A DNA stretch of 64,000 bases. Source: Prostheceraeus crozeri. Lineage: Eukaryota; Platyhelminthes; Polycladida; Euryleptidae. The stretch's first letter is position 1. Each line of letters opens with the position of its first letter. Below the pieces are notes generated by a model. It did not search any database, was not told the origin of the DNA, and saw only the letters and a list, made by a program, of their open reading frames with translations. Position numbers and translations under genes: made by a program. The DNA lies in contig CAJQUW010001409.1 of NCBI GenBank assembly GCA_907163375.1, forward strand, positions 372,001 to 436,000, written 5' to 3'. This document shows, piece after piece, positions 1 to 15,100 of the stretch.

Positions 1-1740
1 ACAAAGTCAGTCAAGCCTCTCCTTCACAACCCCAATAATATGATAGTATTGGCACAATTCATGCTAGTATATTATAGAAAAATCCTACATGCGAATTTCT
101 CTTATCAGTCTTGGTTCCATTCAGAACATGTTCAAGCATGAATCATGAAGTATGTACCAATATATCGGCCAATTATTGGCAATGACGATAATCGACAACT
201 TTTCTAACATACCGGTTACCGGCCGATATATTACGGAAATGTTGATATTTTTCCCGATATTGATAAAATTTTGAAGATACTTATTTCAAATAATACCTTT
301 TGATCACATGCTTGTAATAACAATCTAAAATGTAAAATCAAATAAATACAATGATAAATGCACAATTATATATGTACATTGTACATGTAGATTGCATGAT
401 CCAAAATTTATACATATGACTAATATTATGAATGAATGCTGGTCCGGTGACTGATATCTGTGTGATTCCATCAAGGACAGTAAGTCGAAAACCACCTGAA
501 TTTTACACTATTTATAACTATGTGTATATATGTATGTATTATGAGGGTTCAATATGCTAGTCCTAGTTGGATAGTAAGCTTAAAGGAAGATTATAGAGTC
601 CACAGCTGAGCACATACAGGAAGCTACGACTGTTCAGAGAATACAGCAATATTTTCACTGCTGTGAGAAACAGAATGGCGCCCCAACTGATTGTCTTACA
701 TTAAATTTTATCAAGAATAGGATTTGACTATCATCATGGAGCTTAGTGTTGCTATTGCTATATTTGACTTCGCTAGATGATTGGCCTACATAGGAAAACT
801 AAATTTTCATATCCCTATCCAACAATATTTTGTCTTCTATATCTTCAACACATAAATTTCAGCGATATGTTGATGTCAGGTATACTACGAGTCCACAATA
901 AAGCATCGCTTGGGCATAATCAAGAAATTACTCCTTTATGTGTGCATTAACAGTTATCTTCTAGTTTAGAGCATTTAAATCGGGGCTATGCTTTGAGGTC
1001 AAATGAACCATTACACCGGCAGTGCCGATACATCGGACAATACTTGATTTGTTGCCGATAGCTTATTTATTAATTGGTATCGGTTATCGACAAAATTTCA
1101 GATAGCGGCACCTCCCCAAAATCAATTTGGGTCCATTCAAACGTATAATAAGAACTGTATGAGGAACTAGAGTGTATGCTTGCCGCCTGCATTTGAGAAC
1201 ACTGTATTAATACCTTATTTTCTTGAACGTAACTCGCTAGTTACAGGAGTTTTTGCAATTCAAGTGCGTGTTCTATTCGAGGACTGGTTCTACTTGAAGG
1301 CGGGTTGCATAAATGATTTTTTTAATTTGTGATTTAATTCTTGATTTTTAGTGACTAAATACAGACATTGTGTACATTGATGATGATGTGGAAAACAAAA
1401 TGTAAGAAGTCTAAGAGAAAAATAACTATGACAATGGCGACGAAATCGAGACGAAAGATTTGCAAGACGCAGAAACAGAAGATTATGTTGAGTGACGATG
1501 CAGCATTGACCATTTTGCCTTTATTAATCGATAAATATTGATTATATGAGTTAGGCGAGCGTCATCGATTTTATCAGTTTGGTAGGAATTGTAAACCATG
1601 GTGGAAATGACATTTAACATAGATTTCTTAAACGAGCAGTTGCATTCAATGACTTTTGACGGAAACACCGGGGTGAATCAAATAATAATGATCTATGTTA
1701 TTTTGAATATCTAGAAATCAAGATCTTATAGTTTGATCAA
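1..1740. other. No gene recognised
   Basis: AT-rich. Scattered ccgata / tatcgg motifs at 160-260 and 1010-1110 suggest remnants of a repeat with inverted ends, but boundaries are not clear. It could hold a further 3' exon of FAM227; none was convincing. Confidence 0.4.
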
Positions 1741-1744
1741 TTGT

Positions 1745-2204
1745 TTAGCAATAATGATAATTACTGATTGTAAGAAGGATACAAGAAGCTGGGTCATACA
1801 GGAAAGTGGCACTAGTGCTGGGTGACAGAAAAATTAGTAAGAGAATGCGAGGGACGGTTTTGGAAACATGTGTCTTGCCAGCATTGACATGCGGATTGGA
1901 AACGATGGCACTGACTGAGCAGCAGCAAAAGATTGCAAGCAAAAACTAAAGGGGACTGAGGTGGACAGGGCATGTAGGAAGGATGGGAGACGAAAGGGTA
2001 GTGAAGCAAGTGGAAGAGATGGATTTCATAGACAATTACAAGGAGAAGAGGACAGCCAAGGATTCGCTGGAAAGACTGCATCAAGAGAAACCTGGAAAGC
2101 ACAGAAGAAGACAGGAGAACATGGAAGGAGAAGGCGAAGGACAGATGGAAATGGCGTCAAATCGTCAAGGACGCGGTAAAGGGTGTGATGGAGAAGGCAT
2201 GAAG
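1745..2204 (+). pseudogene. LINE RT C-terminal remnant
   Basis: Reading from about 1811: KVALVLGDRKISKRMRG, TVLETCVLPALTCGLET, ALTEQQQKIASKN, stop, then LRWTGHVGRMGDERVVKQVE. TCVLPALTYGLETW...LRWxGHVxRM is the thumb and C-terminal signature of many non-LTR reverse transcriptases. One stop and a few changes; no intact element. Confidence 0.75.
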
Positions 2205-2875
2205 TGACTACGCTTTTGTTCCGTGTATAAATATCGAATGTAGGTTGTTATTTTTATGTTTAGGCCTGTGACGTTTTCCCCTACCCGTTTTCAGGGAAAA
2301 TGGGATTGTTAAAATAAATAAATTGAAAGCCATTGCTAGACAATTAATAAACGTCTGACTAATATCTAGGCTGGTTACACTATAATGGCGGTGATTTTGT
2401 AAAAAAACACGCAAAATCTCTTCATTGATAAAATTATGTGCGGGTTCTATTTGACGATGGGTGATATTCGAGAAAACACGGCATCGAGCCATATCATTGT
2501 ATCTACCCTGGGATGCGCTGGACATGGGTCTTCAAGGTGAGCAAGATGAACACGATATACATAAACAAATAAGCAAAAACTGAAATCCATGTATATATAG
2601 TACTATCAACTGGAGGCGCGTCTTAAGGAAAAGGAATAGGTGGTCAGTCGGCGCTCAGTTTTGCCTTTCAAATTGAAAAGGCCGATTCAGATAGCGCTTT
2701 TTGTCAGTCATTGCTGTACGAGCAATCAATGCGTTACAATTGAAATTTTGAAATAGATCATGCTTAAAAAAGGCGGATAATTGCTTCGAACTTGCTCTTT
2801 GTACAAATGTGGAGTACATAATATGTGCGTACAAGATTAAGAGACCTATTACCTCTATAAGCGAAATCTGCTTAC

Positions 2876-3114
2876 CGACTGTATTCATCTTTCATCAGAC
2901 GGGACAAATTTTTCTTGTCATCAATGAACTCTTGATATGTTGGGCGCCCTCGTGGAGGAAGTTTGGCTACTTCAGTCCGTGTCAAATATTTCCCTGCGTC
3001 TTGATTGGACTCCTCTCTACCATGCATACGAAGGTAATGGCGAATAAGAGGGCTCTGGTCGCTTACGTTAAACAAAACTCGGTCGAAATGTGGCCCTGGT
3101 CCCATAGGATGTGA
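2876..3114 (-). CDS. FAM227: FAM227 exon 16: SPLIRHYL block
   Basis: 239 nt from acceptor ttttgcag. PMGPGPHFDRVLFNVSDQS, then PLIRHYLRMHGREE and KLPPRGRPTYQEFID. SPL-x-HYL is a FAM227 C-terminal hallmark. It ends either at TAA (2875..2873) after CGG or at donor GTAAGC; I could not find a convincing following exon. Confidence 0.85.
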
Positions 3115-6100
3115 CTGCAAAAAAAGCCAACATTGCATTACAAAATTGGAAAAAAGTCAATAATTAATTGATAAATGTCAAGAAATCTATTGATTTAGCA
3201 TTCTTCTATCTCAGTTTAAGAGTAAAATCCTCAAGTCATTAATTATTTTATTGAGTCATCAAGTAATATTCTTACTTCACAATTAGCATTATCATAAAAA
3301 TATGCACGTAAGTTGCAGGGCGACCAGGTTTTCAGGAGTTAATCCAATAGTTTTTCCAAGAGAAAAGTAAAAAATATCAACTTTTTCGGTCACCCCTTTT
3401 TCATGTTACGTATACACCACCGCACCACTTGAAGGCCAACGGCAGTGCAGCTTGTACATTACTGAATTCATTATTTTGTTGATCGTAAAGTTGGTAACTT
3501 TTCCTTTTCTCTTAGAAAAACAAAAAACTTAAGATTAATGTGCACTGCCAAGTCATTACACCAATAACCAAATCATGGCTCAAGCTATAGGCCAATTCAT
3601 TATTCTTGTTTGAGCTTAATTGTGATTTATATTTCAGTTTTCTTTATTTTGACATCAAATTGAAATATTAACTAAATTAAATCTTGAGCTTTGCTGAATA
3701 ATTATAGTAATCAAAAGACCTAGAGATAGCATGAAGTATCCAAATGAATCATATATTTGAAAATTAAGAGCCACTCGTGATTAATGTCTTCTGCTAAACA
3801 ATTTTAAGAACCAATATATGCTGATAAATATTTCTCACTTTGGTTTCTGTAACAGAAGAAGTAGATTGTTTCGCCTATTCGTATGAAAGACGCAATATGC
3901 TGTTAATACGATTGCTATGCAGTTCATGTCGAATTTCTGCAATTAGTCCTTTAAACTCCAATTGTTCAGATCGTCTAGAAGTCTTGCGACGGCATCGAAC
4001 GATAGATGTAGAACGCTGTATTTTCATAATCTTTACCAAGCTTTTGTGGGATACACAAAATAAGGCACGAGCGAATAATAGTTTATTTGGTGGTTCCGAC
4101 GCTTCGGACTTAGTCCCTTGTCAAGGCAATACGGACGCTGTATTGTCTCAGAGAAACTCCCACGTCGCCCGTAAGCAAAAGCGATCATCTGTCTGTAAAT
4201 TCAGCTATCACGTGCGTGGTATCTTTAATTGATATAAATTACACCTTTATATTAGACGTTGATATCATTCAGACAGTTATCATATTTGTAGTTGTGTTAA
4301 TTGTTGAACTTAGTTTATAACTCTTGACTTGACAAAGTTGACTGCTTTGTGAGAAATGATCGTTTAACCTAAATTCGAAGTGGGATATTTTGCACTTGAA
4401 ATGAGGAAATTGATAAGTTAATTGCACGACTAAACAACTGAGAACTGAGATTTCATTAGTTAGATATGAGATTCTTTGTTAGTGATGTAAGTGCTTTAGT
4501 GTTGAATTGAGTAAATTTATTTTACTTGACACATGAGTTGGAAAAGGTGTAAAATGTCTCTATTTAGTGGATCAATTTGCATTTACTGGGCCTAAGATGA
4601 AATCCAAAAAGGATGACCTGCCGAAAATTTTACACGACGATGAAGTTGCGCGAAAATCTAAACATAGATATCATATGTATACCGGAACCCAAAATTGTAA
4701 ATTGAGATATTATTCAATCGAATTTTCCATTCCAAAATCACTGCCCCATTTTCTCCTATCTTTTCTTGCAACTCATGACTCTATTTGGGAATATTTGCAT
4801 TAGGGCTGCAGTAATTTTTCAAAGTAAGAATTAGTTAGTTTTTATTTCTTTATGTAGACTGATGCAACAAGCATGATATCCCAAAGAACAACAATAGGCA
4901 CAATCATCAATTACATTTTCATGAAAGAATATAATCAAATACATTTCAAAAGCAAAACTTCAAAGGCCTGAGAGCAAAACTGAAGTTTAGAAGTAAGCCG
5001 TATCATGCCTGCTTTGTTCCGGTTGCATTCTCTCTCATTTAAGATGCTTGATTATTACGATGCAGCGCTAAGTCGTTGGACAAGTTTAACTAAGTTAACC
5101 GAGTTTCCGAAATCCAGTTAGATTTCAAAAAACTCGGTTCCAGTAAAACTCAGTATACCGAGTTTTATGAAAAATAAACTCAGTCACGTGACTTAGCTTC
5201 TTGATCATGGAATTTAAAACTCGGTTAAACTCGGTACTCAGTTAAAAACTCAGTTGACAACACTGATTGCACTGAATAGAAATTTGACACCTGTGAAGGC
5301 ATGCCCATGCATGGGTGCTTGAATATGAGATCATGTGGCTATAATAGGAGAGTTACCACATGACGTGATTTTTCAGTCTCACACCACAGCAGATCTGTAT
5401 GGGAATACTGAATATATGAAATTGATATATGATAATGACTGATTTACACTTAATATGTACAACATGAACCCATTACGTGCAACAATTACGCTCTCATAGA
5501 GTCTACACTAATATCTTGCAAACGCTGTTGGTCTAACGGTTTGCATTAACTGATATGTAATCATGCTTGATTGATAGAAGAAACGAAAAGTGCCACCAGT
5601 TATGTTCGATAAAATATGGTTGATAAAAATCAAAGAATCATAACTGGGAAACAAAAATACTGGCAGATACTTCATAGTACTTGTAGCATTTCATAACACG
5701 CAGATTTACAGCAGATCCTTAATATCAGATTCTCAAGACTTTTTATGCTTTGTTTACGAATTTTCATGTGTCCTGATTTAGAATGAAGTGTTCCCAAGCA
5801 TAGTAAAACTAGTGGTCTGAAAATTTAAAACAATATAGCTGGACTAACTGTAAACTTCTTATCACTGAATTTGAGAAGATATCGAAATATTCAGAATCGC
5901 GCGATTTTTAATTAATTGTGCACTGAGTCGAACAATTCGAAATTGTGCGAAAATTGAATCGCGCACACCACTGCGTACTTCATATTACATGCTAGTTCCA
6001 AATAATGCGTGTGTATGATTTAGACAAAAATGCATCATTAATTACCTTTATAACCTTCTTCTTGTCTTTTTGAACAGTTTCTCGAGGAAGAGGTGGCAGT

Positions 6101-9100
6101 GAGGCGGAACCACTAGATCTAGAATCTCGGCGAACACCTGGAAATATGTAGGTTCAATAAACTGACATGGAAATGGACAAGAATAACATACGATAATGAT
6201 CAATTCACAAGGGAGAGTGCTAAAGAAATCCGGAAGAATAAATAGATCTGAATTTCCGTTGCTTCATTAGATTCGATTGCAGCACATAATATCTCCAAAA
6301 TAGTAGCTTATTCAATAAATCGCTGCAGCCGATAAGACATAGCACAACCGGTTACATTAAGAGTCGAAGATGCAAGATGCTGGAGATTCAGAAGAATATT
6401 GACGGAAGTGATATCCTACAATCACTCCGCTGAAGACTTGTAAGGATAAGTGGTCGAGGAAAAATCAATCGCATTTAGACATTTAGGTCTCTTTCACCCT
6501 TAGTACCTCGGCGTGGAGAGATGCCAACCAAATTGCTGTGCGTTGCCATTCGTGACTTTGTGATAGCCCTCCGCCAATGGCTGCTAAGATTGTCGGCCTA
6601 CTCGTCCGCAACGAACATTTGTCAGCCCAACCAAATGTTATGCCGTCAGCTGTTACGGCACGTGCAATCATAGCCAAGACCAATCGCCAAATTTTCTTTT
6701 TCTCTAATATTGAGATAGTCATGATGAAACGAAAATTTCCATCGCTTAGTGTGAGTATTTGAACACGAAATTCACGCAAGACATGAAGTATTCTTACATT
6801 TTGACTTCACAAATTGGTGCTATTGTGCCATCTTCTGTTTCTACATGGATGCTGAGCGGAGAATTCATACAATGTGCTGTAGGTGCGACTTTTTATTATT
6901 TGTGAGCTAGAATCATAAAATTCAAATATACAAATAATGGAAAATTTTTAATAAAATATTTTAATAATTAATTAATTTTCATAGAAAATCATGTGCAATT
7001 TTTTTGGAACCAATTGGCATATCAATTCTTCGCATGTATTACTCGTATATTCTCATAAGACTCTCAAGACGCATGTCTCGCAAATCGATCATAACGTTTT
7101 TAAAAACACGGCATGTTTAGAAACTGTGAAGGTCCAGGAACAGAAGTAGCAGAAAGTTAACAAACTGTGCAATGGAAATTCCTAAATCAAAACAGATGTT
7201 CATAAAAATCGCTTAATGCAGATCAATTGATGTACAATACTAATGGGAAAGCAAGCAAAATCAAAATGCTAAGAGAAGGGAAAAATACAACTTTATAATC
7301 CAAAAACAAAATGCAAACTTCAAACCAAAAATTAAATGCTAATCAAAATGACTACTGCTACAGATCCAAATCAAATCAAGTAAACGATTTTAGAAGGTCG
7401 CAGTAAACCTGAGAAGGCATAGTCAAATAATAAAATACAAACCGAATGTTGATATATTACAAGGATAATAACTGGTCAATCAAACATTGCCATGGGAAGG
7501 ACTTCGACGAGGAGAAAACAACCAAACTTGAAAAAGTAGGAACCTATTTTCACTGAAATATTTGATGCAGAAATTTACAAGTGGATTTACTATGACTTCT
7601 TTTTTCTGAAGACATTGAAAATACTGAAAAGTGCGATGGAATAGGCTACTAACTATGAACAATTAACGGAATGGTTAAAAAAATGCCATAGCTATCGAAC
7701 AATAAGCAGTCTTTTCAACGATAAACGGGACACCCAAAATTAATATGTGTAAAGTTTCAGTGACTGTTAAGCCACCTGCAAAGAGACACAGATAATATCA
7801 CCCTCTCGTAAGAAGTTTATGAGCCATTTTCCTCACGTTTGTTAACCGCTAAACATATGATCAGAAGGATTTACATTATCGGCAAAATTTGCGCACAATC
7901 GTCTTAGTTCTAAGATTTGGGGATTTCGAGGGAGTTCACAACGATCCGCAAGTGAGGAAATATTTTTCTTTTCAACTAGTGCATTGAATGGACTTTTTCT
8001 GAACACTTAGCAAGTTCCTATCTGTGAAATCGTCTTGCACTTCAATGCACTTCTAGCAAACCGAAAACATAATCTGGAATAGAACTTCAGAGTACTCCAA
8101 TGTGGAATACTGAAACATGACCGACAGAATTCATGCAATAAGTAACAGTGGTCAGCAAGAAAATGTTCCACAAGCGCATGTCTACTTACTATGACCCATG
8201 GATTCTACCGGTGCTGCAATTGTGACGGCTGGAGCTGTAGTCGCGTTCATCTGACGAACTGTCTTGTTGAAGGATTCCATGTCTAACTTCACGTCACCTG
8301 AAAGTTTCACAGCACGTATACAGTCTGAAGGCACGATGATCTCAACGACGATTGGAAAACTCACGAGGATCATTCATGGCTACCACAGCCGCCATTACGG
8401 TCTCGGCAACAGATTTAGTCACTACCTTGTCGGTTGTACTTGCTGCTACTGGAAGGTTGGTACATTCGAGGATGTCTACATTCCATTCAAGATAACTTCC
8501 AGGCATTGGATGTCCACCTGAAAGTCGAAACTGATGGAATTCTCACAGCATATTGTCATCAGGGGTCATCAAAAACTGTCGAGTTACGAGACTTTTGATT
8601 ATAGGAAACTTTATTAGTCTGGCCCCAACATTTTCACTTAGAATTAAAATGTGACTTCTAGAATATATATATACATGTATAGTCTCTCCCTTTACAATGG
8701 AGAAATTAAGTAAATACGCTTTTTCTGAGTTGCCTTCTCCCATGGATTTCGATTTCCGGGAAATACCGGGAAATGCAGATGAACCATTTTTTTGCAGAAT
8801 GGTAAATGCATAAATACAAGTGTCGACTTGATGGAGTTACTAGACGTTAGATGATGGCAGCTCAGAGACTGTACTGATAACTCAGTCAAACGGGAAATTT
8901 CACTTTTCGGGATCCCGTAAAAGTTCCTACAATCAGCAGCTTTAGATTGGGAAAAAAGGTCTACCATAGCACCATGTCACGGTACTCAGGTTCCCTGCTA
9001 CTAGTTTTCCTGTCGAAAAATTATTTGCAACTTTGATAGAGTCTAATTTTTATCTAAAACATTATAAGGCGACAATGAATTTCTTAACGTTTCGCTCATG

Positions 9101-12100
9101 TTCTATTGAGCATTATCAATAAATATACGGTTAGAAATGCCTTGAACAGTTTAATGATTATACACTAGCTATAGAATGAAACGCCACATAGAATCTAAAA
9201 TGCTCACAGCTTATAGGAATAAAAGTAGGCAGCATCAGAGAAATCATATAAACAGCTTATGTTGGGCAGCATCTGTAGATAGAATGATTAGTTGAATCTA
9301 GCTGCATCTTCAGTTGAAAAATGGGAACAGACTCAATAGCTGCCATTTCATCCCATATCAGGAATCATCAGCAGGTCTACGAGTATTTGCAAATCTGGGC
9401 AGCAACTTTCTAGCCTGAAAGGCGATTAGTGATGACTATCAAAATAAAGTCTCACAGTACCTATGAAATCTATTAGAGGAGTCTGCAATCGACTCTTAAT
9501 TTCCTATATGAAACTGAAGCCGATGTGCAGAAAATCCTATAACACAGTGTTATGACAACAATTATTATAATAGTGCTATGATATTCTTTTTCCCTCAATC
9601 TAAATTGCTGATCGGAAAAAGCAAATCAGAAAACTACTTTGTATAATTTCCTCCTCTGAAAAATAGAGGCAAATGAATTCCTATAGAAGTTACGGTCTAA
9701 CTCCTTAAATCAGTTAAAATCTTAGCAGAGATCGAAGTGTAAACTAAATATAACTCTTAGAATCCACAAACCTCGACATCTCAATATTGTATCGTCAGTT
9801 TGAATCTTTGCTAGTAAAGATGCACGGCGAAATATACTTGAGGAAAAGAAAAGGGCTGTAATATATTATGAACGATAAGGGCGTGGTCCATTTTTCCAGT
9901 GAGTAATTGTAATGCAATCAACCTTAGAATATCCACGCCAAGTATCCATATGCAAAGAAGGATACAAATACAACATGCATTAATTCATTGTTTCTCAACG
10001 TTCACTGTACGGTATTATGGCCAAAATTTCCCTTAGTCAAGAGTTTATGGCCCAGATTGTTTAATCAAAGTTGCTTCTACAGGGTATGTTTTAAAAATCA
10101 AAAATGAGTACATATAATAACCTTATCATGATCATAAATCGAACACTGTAAACAGAAAGTGAAGCAAATATTGTCATACTTTTGCACCAGAAAAGTACGG
10201 TATTTCGTGGCCTTAAGGTGCAAGTTTTGTATGCATTACTCATGATAAAATCAAAAAATCCTAAGATCTTTGCGAACAAAAATATTAAGTATATGAAATC
10301 TATTTGTACCTCTTTGCCACAGTACACAATGAGACATGACATTGTTGTTTCAAATATATTTCGAAAATAATCCAATGATTGATTCCTTTTGTCTCGGATT
10401 TTTTGAGAGCCAAGCGTAAAATAAGATGACTTTTGTCAGTTCAATATGTTTCGGACGCTATCAACATCGATGTTCAGCGACAACACATCAAGAGTTGCCC
10501 GGCTCTGAAGGTATGCTGCGAAGCATCCAATTTTCGCATGCAGTAAGTTTTCGGAAATTTTGCGAACGCAAATCCGTCCCGAAAATTTCCTGCATGCACC
10601 GAAAATCATATGCAAACGACCATCAACTCTCGAATGCCGCGAATTTTTCGAAGAACTGTTAGTCGCGAAATTTTGTTATTTTATGTTCATTGCTGAAGAT
10701 TATGCAATAAATAATAGATAAATAACCCTCGAACATCGATGCTGATAGCGTCCAAAATATATACATGTAGGACTGACAGATTTTACACTTGGTGTCACCA
10801 AAATCCTATAGTTTCATGTAAAGCTGATTGTAAGTTTAGCAGTCTTACCGGTAACCCACTCGTATGCTGTGTTGACGAGAGTTTGTTTGAAGTGTTCCCC
10901 AAAATATTTTCTTGATTCCGGGAAAGCTTCAAAGAATGAAGAATATAGGGCTTGACTGAGCGTTTCTGGATAAATCTGAAAAAGATGAACATAACATGAG
11001 GTCGTTAAGCAATTAAGTAATCGCATATTTTGTTCTTTTGATCAGTTCGTTGATCCACCTCAAACCTAAATTGGACACAAATTGAAAGCAATAGATAACC
11101 CCTCTACATTGAAAACTGCATGCATCGAAACTCCACTGAAAAATAATAACTATAAACCCTCTTCGTATCTAGCTTTCATATATAAACGCTTCAGGCTTCA
11201 TCGTAGTTAAATTCTGTTTGATATAAAAGCATGCCATCTTGGGTTCGGGCTCAGTTGCGTGTCGGCACTCCTGTTCAGAGACTACATGAATGTCCTGCTT
11301 TTAAGTTTACATAAAATATGAATAGTAAACCTTTCATGTATCACGATCAAGGCAATACTCAAGTCACTATTAAAAGCAACATTTGCTTCGGCCTATATAC
11401 ATGCACATTTGCTCATTTACTTCAATCGGCCAGCGGTAGAAATGGGGAAGTTGTTCACACTATATTATCGATGTAATAATTGTGATCATAAAACAAGAGT
11501 CAAGTTTTAGTTTATCGCAAGACATCGTACCGGTATGCATTGGTTGAATTTGTTATGTTTGTAGAAATGTTACTTATTTATCCTGGCTTAGCCGTGCGAC
11601 CGATAATCATAAAGATTGCATAGTGCCAGTTCCCCTGGGCATAGAATAGAAATATGTCCTCAGAATTGATTAACTTAAGCACGAAAATTTCTTAGCAGCC
11701 GTAGACGTTGTGCTTCGCCCTGCAAGGTGTCTTCAGTACGGTGGCCCAAACTAGATTTAAATATCTAGAATGGCTGAACAAGCTGAAGGACTGCACAACA
11801 GGCCGCCCTGAGCTTATTTTCCTTGTCTTATCCTTGTGGCTGATAATTGTGTATAATCTTCAAATTTCTCAGGGACTTCCGCAATCTCATAATTTCGAAA
11901 CAGCTCAACCTCTCCTAGCTCAATTCCATAATTGTTAAACATTCTCATTGAAATGTCTATGACATCCTCGTAACAGCATGAATGTCACATCAAATCATTC
12001 ATTCTCATCATTAATCTATCGGGTTCGACAGCGATTTCAATCAGCATTGTCAACTTTTGCAACTTATCGTATTTGAGAGAGTAATAATGTGGTCTCATGT

Positions 12101-15100
12101 TGTGGTCTCCGTGGCACAGTGGTTAAGTGCTTGGCCTAGCGAACTTTTGGTTCAGAGGTCGAGCCCTAAAGGTGTCATTGGAAGTCGGCAGGATGGGCAT
12201 CCGGACAAAAAGTACTACAACGCTCCAGAAGTCTGACTATGTCAGCACCGTCCAAGCTCCAAGTATGGGGAGTAGTGACTCAAAAAAAAATTGAGGAAAA
12301 TGTTACTTAAACTCCGGAATAATTGTCTGATGCCTGATAAATGTCCATCTAGTACTACATGATCAACTTAGAGATCACCATTTTCAAAGATTATTACTGC
12401 TGGCAACACTGGTAACCGCTTACATCTTATAAGTGAACGATGAAATGCATGGAAAGTTCTTTGGTAATAGCTACTGAATTGCAGAAATCTCTTAGTTTAG
12501 AAATATGTGCTTTTTCAGAACACGTCCTGGTGCATCAATGTGCCTCTACAAGAAAAGTCGACTTTCAACAGATGATTTCATTACGATAAGATGGGTAAAT
12601 GACAGAAACTTGGCCTGAATTTCTTATAGCTAAATAAATCTTGGTATGCGGTCTGTATAAAAAAATAACTATTGTCATCTGAAAATCTAATAATTTGAAT
12701 ACTGGAATTGTACGTATTACACAAATTTTACTAAAAACACGATGTGACGGCTGGCCGTGTGGATGAAGCAGTTGCTTAGCTCTCTACCTGACTTGTAATC
12801 GAATATTGGTAAGACGAGCTGCAGTGCAGAAGATAGGGTGTTGCCGTCCATTTGAATTTAATTTGTTGTTGTGTCTATTGAGGTGACGTACTCAAAATTC
12901 TGCCCACGTAAATAATTGACGAAATTTGTGCATCAGCATCTATCAAACTGATCGAAATGAACTCAAACATTGAGTCACTAGTTGTCAAGCAGAAGAGGAA
13001 CATTTCAAACATGTAGCTGTGAGCAATGTCCGTTAACCGTCAAAAGTCTGCGCCACCGTGAAAACGTCTTTCATAAAATAGCTTGACCGTGCCCAGGACC
13101 GCGATAGAATAAAGGCATGGATATAGATCCCTTTCTATAGTATACCCTACCAATGTGAATCTTGAATTCGTAATCAGTCTGTCTGAAGATGGTCAATGTA
13201 TTTTGACAGAAATTAATTATCTGCTAATAATTGAATGATAAAAGTTGAGCATCTGAACTCTACACTCTTTAAACCGCTCACAAAATGATAATTATTCGTA
13301 TCAGTGTGGAAGGGCAAGCGAAAATAGCTCACATTAAAAAGAATTTGAAGGATGAAATGGTTGTCGCTATGAGACAAATGCAACACAATATTTTTTTAAC
13401 GATAACTTACTTTGAAGAACTTATCTTTCACTTCCGGATTAATGCTGTGAAAAAGGGCTGTGTAACTGTCGGCGATCCGACCGAATAAACGACTCCTATC
13501 CAATTTGCGATCTTCCTTCTGCAAGGGAAAACTAATGTAAAAAGTTTTCTATTCACATAATAAGCGATATCTACACAGCTATCGACCAGTAAGCTGCTAA
13601 ATATTGAGCAAAGCATCACCTTTACTTAAGTCGTTTTGCACGTCAGATAAGAAGCAATCAGTGAAATTTGATACACAAGACATATACTCGTATATTGCAT
13701 GTAGCCGAAATTCTTATTTTGTGATATAAGTGTTGCGTGTTTTCTATACCCTTATACTATTTAGGAAATCTACATGTTAAAAAGTTGCCATTTTCGCTCA
13801 AAGCGTTAGTTTCAAGCACTGCAACATTCAAAATCTGCAAAATAAATCAGAGTCACTGCAATTGACAATATCTACTCAGTAGGCCGTAAAAATGAAAAAT
13901 CTTTTAGCTTGAAGATCAGAAATTTCTATTATCGAAACGTCTCGGAAAAGCCATTATGATAATTTTTCATAAAATAAGTTATGATGAGGACGGGTGATTC
14001 CAATGTCTGATTTTTGCTCTTTTATTTCAATTGCCTTTCTAAATAATAATAATAATGATAATATCTTTATTGTTTCACATGGTTACAGTCGGTGAACGCA
14101 TTACAAAAGTACAAGATCATAGAATACAAAATTTTATAAACGAACAAAGAAAGCGTTCAGTTTTTGCGAATGGACGCAAAGTGCACTGAGAACGAATTAG
14201 TCGGCAATTATGTGGTTGGAACATAACAGACAAGGGGTGAGAAGACGACCCCTCAATTGATGAAATCATTTTGTAACACATCATGACGTTGGGTAATGTA
14301 TGATGCAGCTATTGCTATTTGATGCTACATCAGAGCTGCATGCCATCTCTATTTAAGTGTAAACACAGTGAAAATTGACACAAAGACCACGCAGTCGCAT
14401 ATGATAATAATAATAATACTGCCTTTATTGAGAGATAAATGGGAATCTGAAATATCACGGATATGTAAACACACTAAAAAATGATGCCTTCGGTTAAAGC
14501 AGACCTCTGTACAATTTACAGAATGAAGATGAGTATAGTCATTTTTCCTCTTATCACGAAAAATTTTGGTGAGATTTTTCTCGACTCTCATCACTTTTGA
14601 CTGCACCATCTTACCCTGAAGTGACGAAATTGTTCCTTTTCAAACTGGTTTATCCATAGTGAATCAAATCAAAATCTAGGGTGTACATTGGAGCAATTCT
14701 TTGAAGTGGGACCTACATTTCAATGAAATGATCAGAGCTGCTCCTAGAAGATTATGTTATTAGGGTGCTGAAACCTATCTTGTCTAGATGTGAACTGATA
14801 AAAGTGCATCATAGTCTTATAACGCCATTATTTCTGCATGCTTCCCTTCTGCTTTGTTGGATACCTTAGCATCTCGAACATCTTGTAAAGTTTCAGAATC
14901 GATCCCATTGACATATTTGTGGAAGGAACTGTCAGTGCAAATTCTTCAGAAATCTAAGTGATCTTAGGAAAGCTCGTGTAGTGAAGTTCGCGAGCACATG
15001 TGAGCAGTATGTCCTTCACCCTTTGTATTCGCTTTGACCAGATCGCCGACAACGCATTGGTCACTTTTGTTTGCCACATGCCTCGACGTTCGGCGTATGC

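Larger units (their letters stand above)
8518..10848. other. FAM227 intron 12
   Basis: 2.3 kb holding the MITE fragment at 9300 and the MITE at 10410..10792. No other recognisable content. Confidence 0.5.
10976..13410. other. FAM227 intron 11
   Basis: 2.4 kb with one clear and one possible SINE (12102, 12742). No other feature recognised. Confidence 0.5.

Noticed and set aside
2208-2525. 105-residue minus ORF as FAM227 continuation
   Set aside because: No acceptor in the needed phase and part of it overlaps LINE-derived DNA.
6795-6882. Exon-like minus stretch (NSPLSIHVETEDGTIAPICEV) between acceptor ctacag and donor GTAAGA
   Set aside because: It accepts phase 1 but ends in phase 2, which would break the frame into exon 15. 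Exon 14 joins exon 15 correctly without it.
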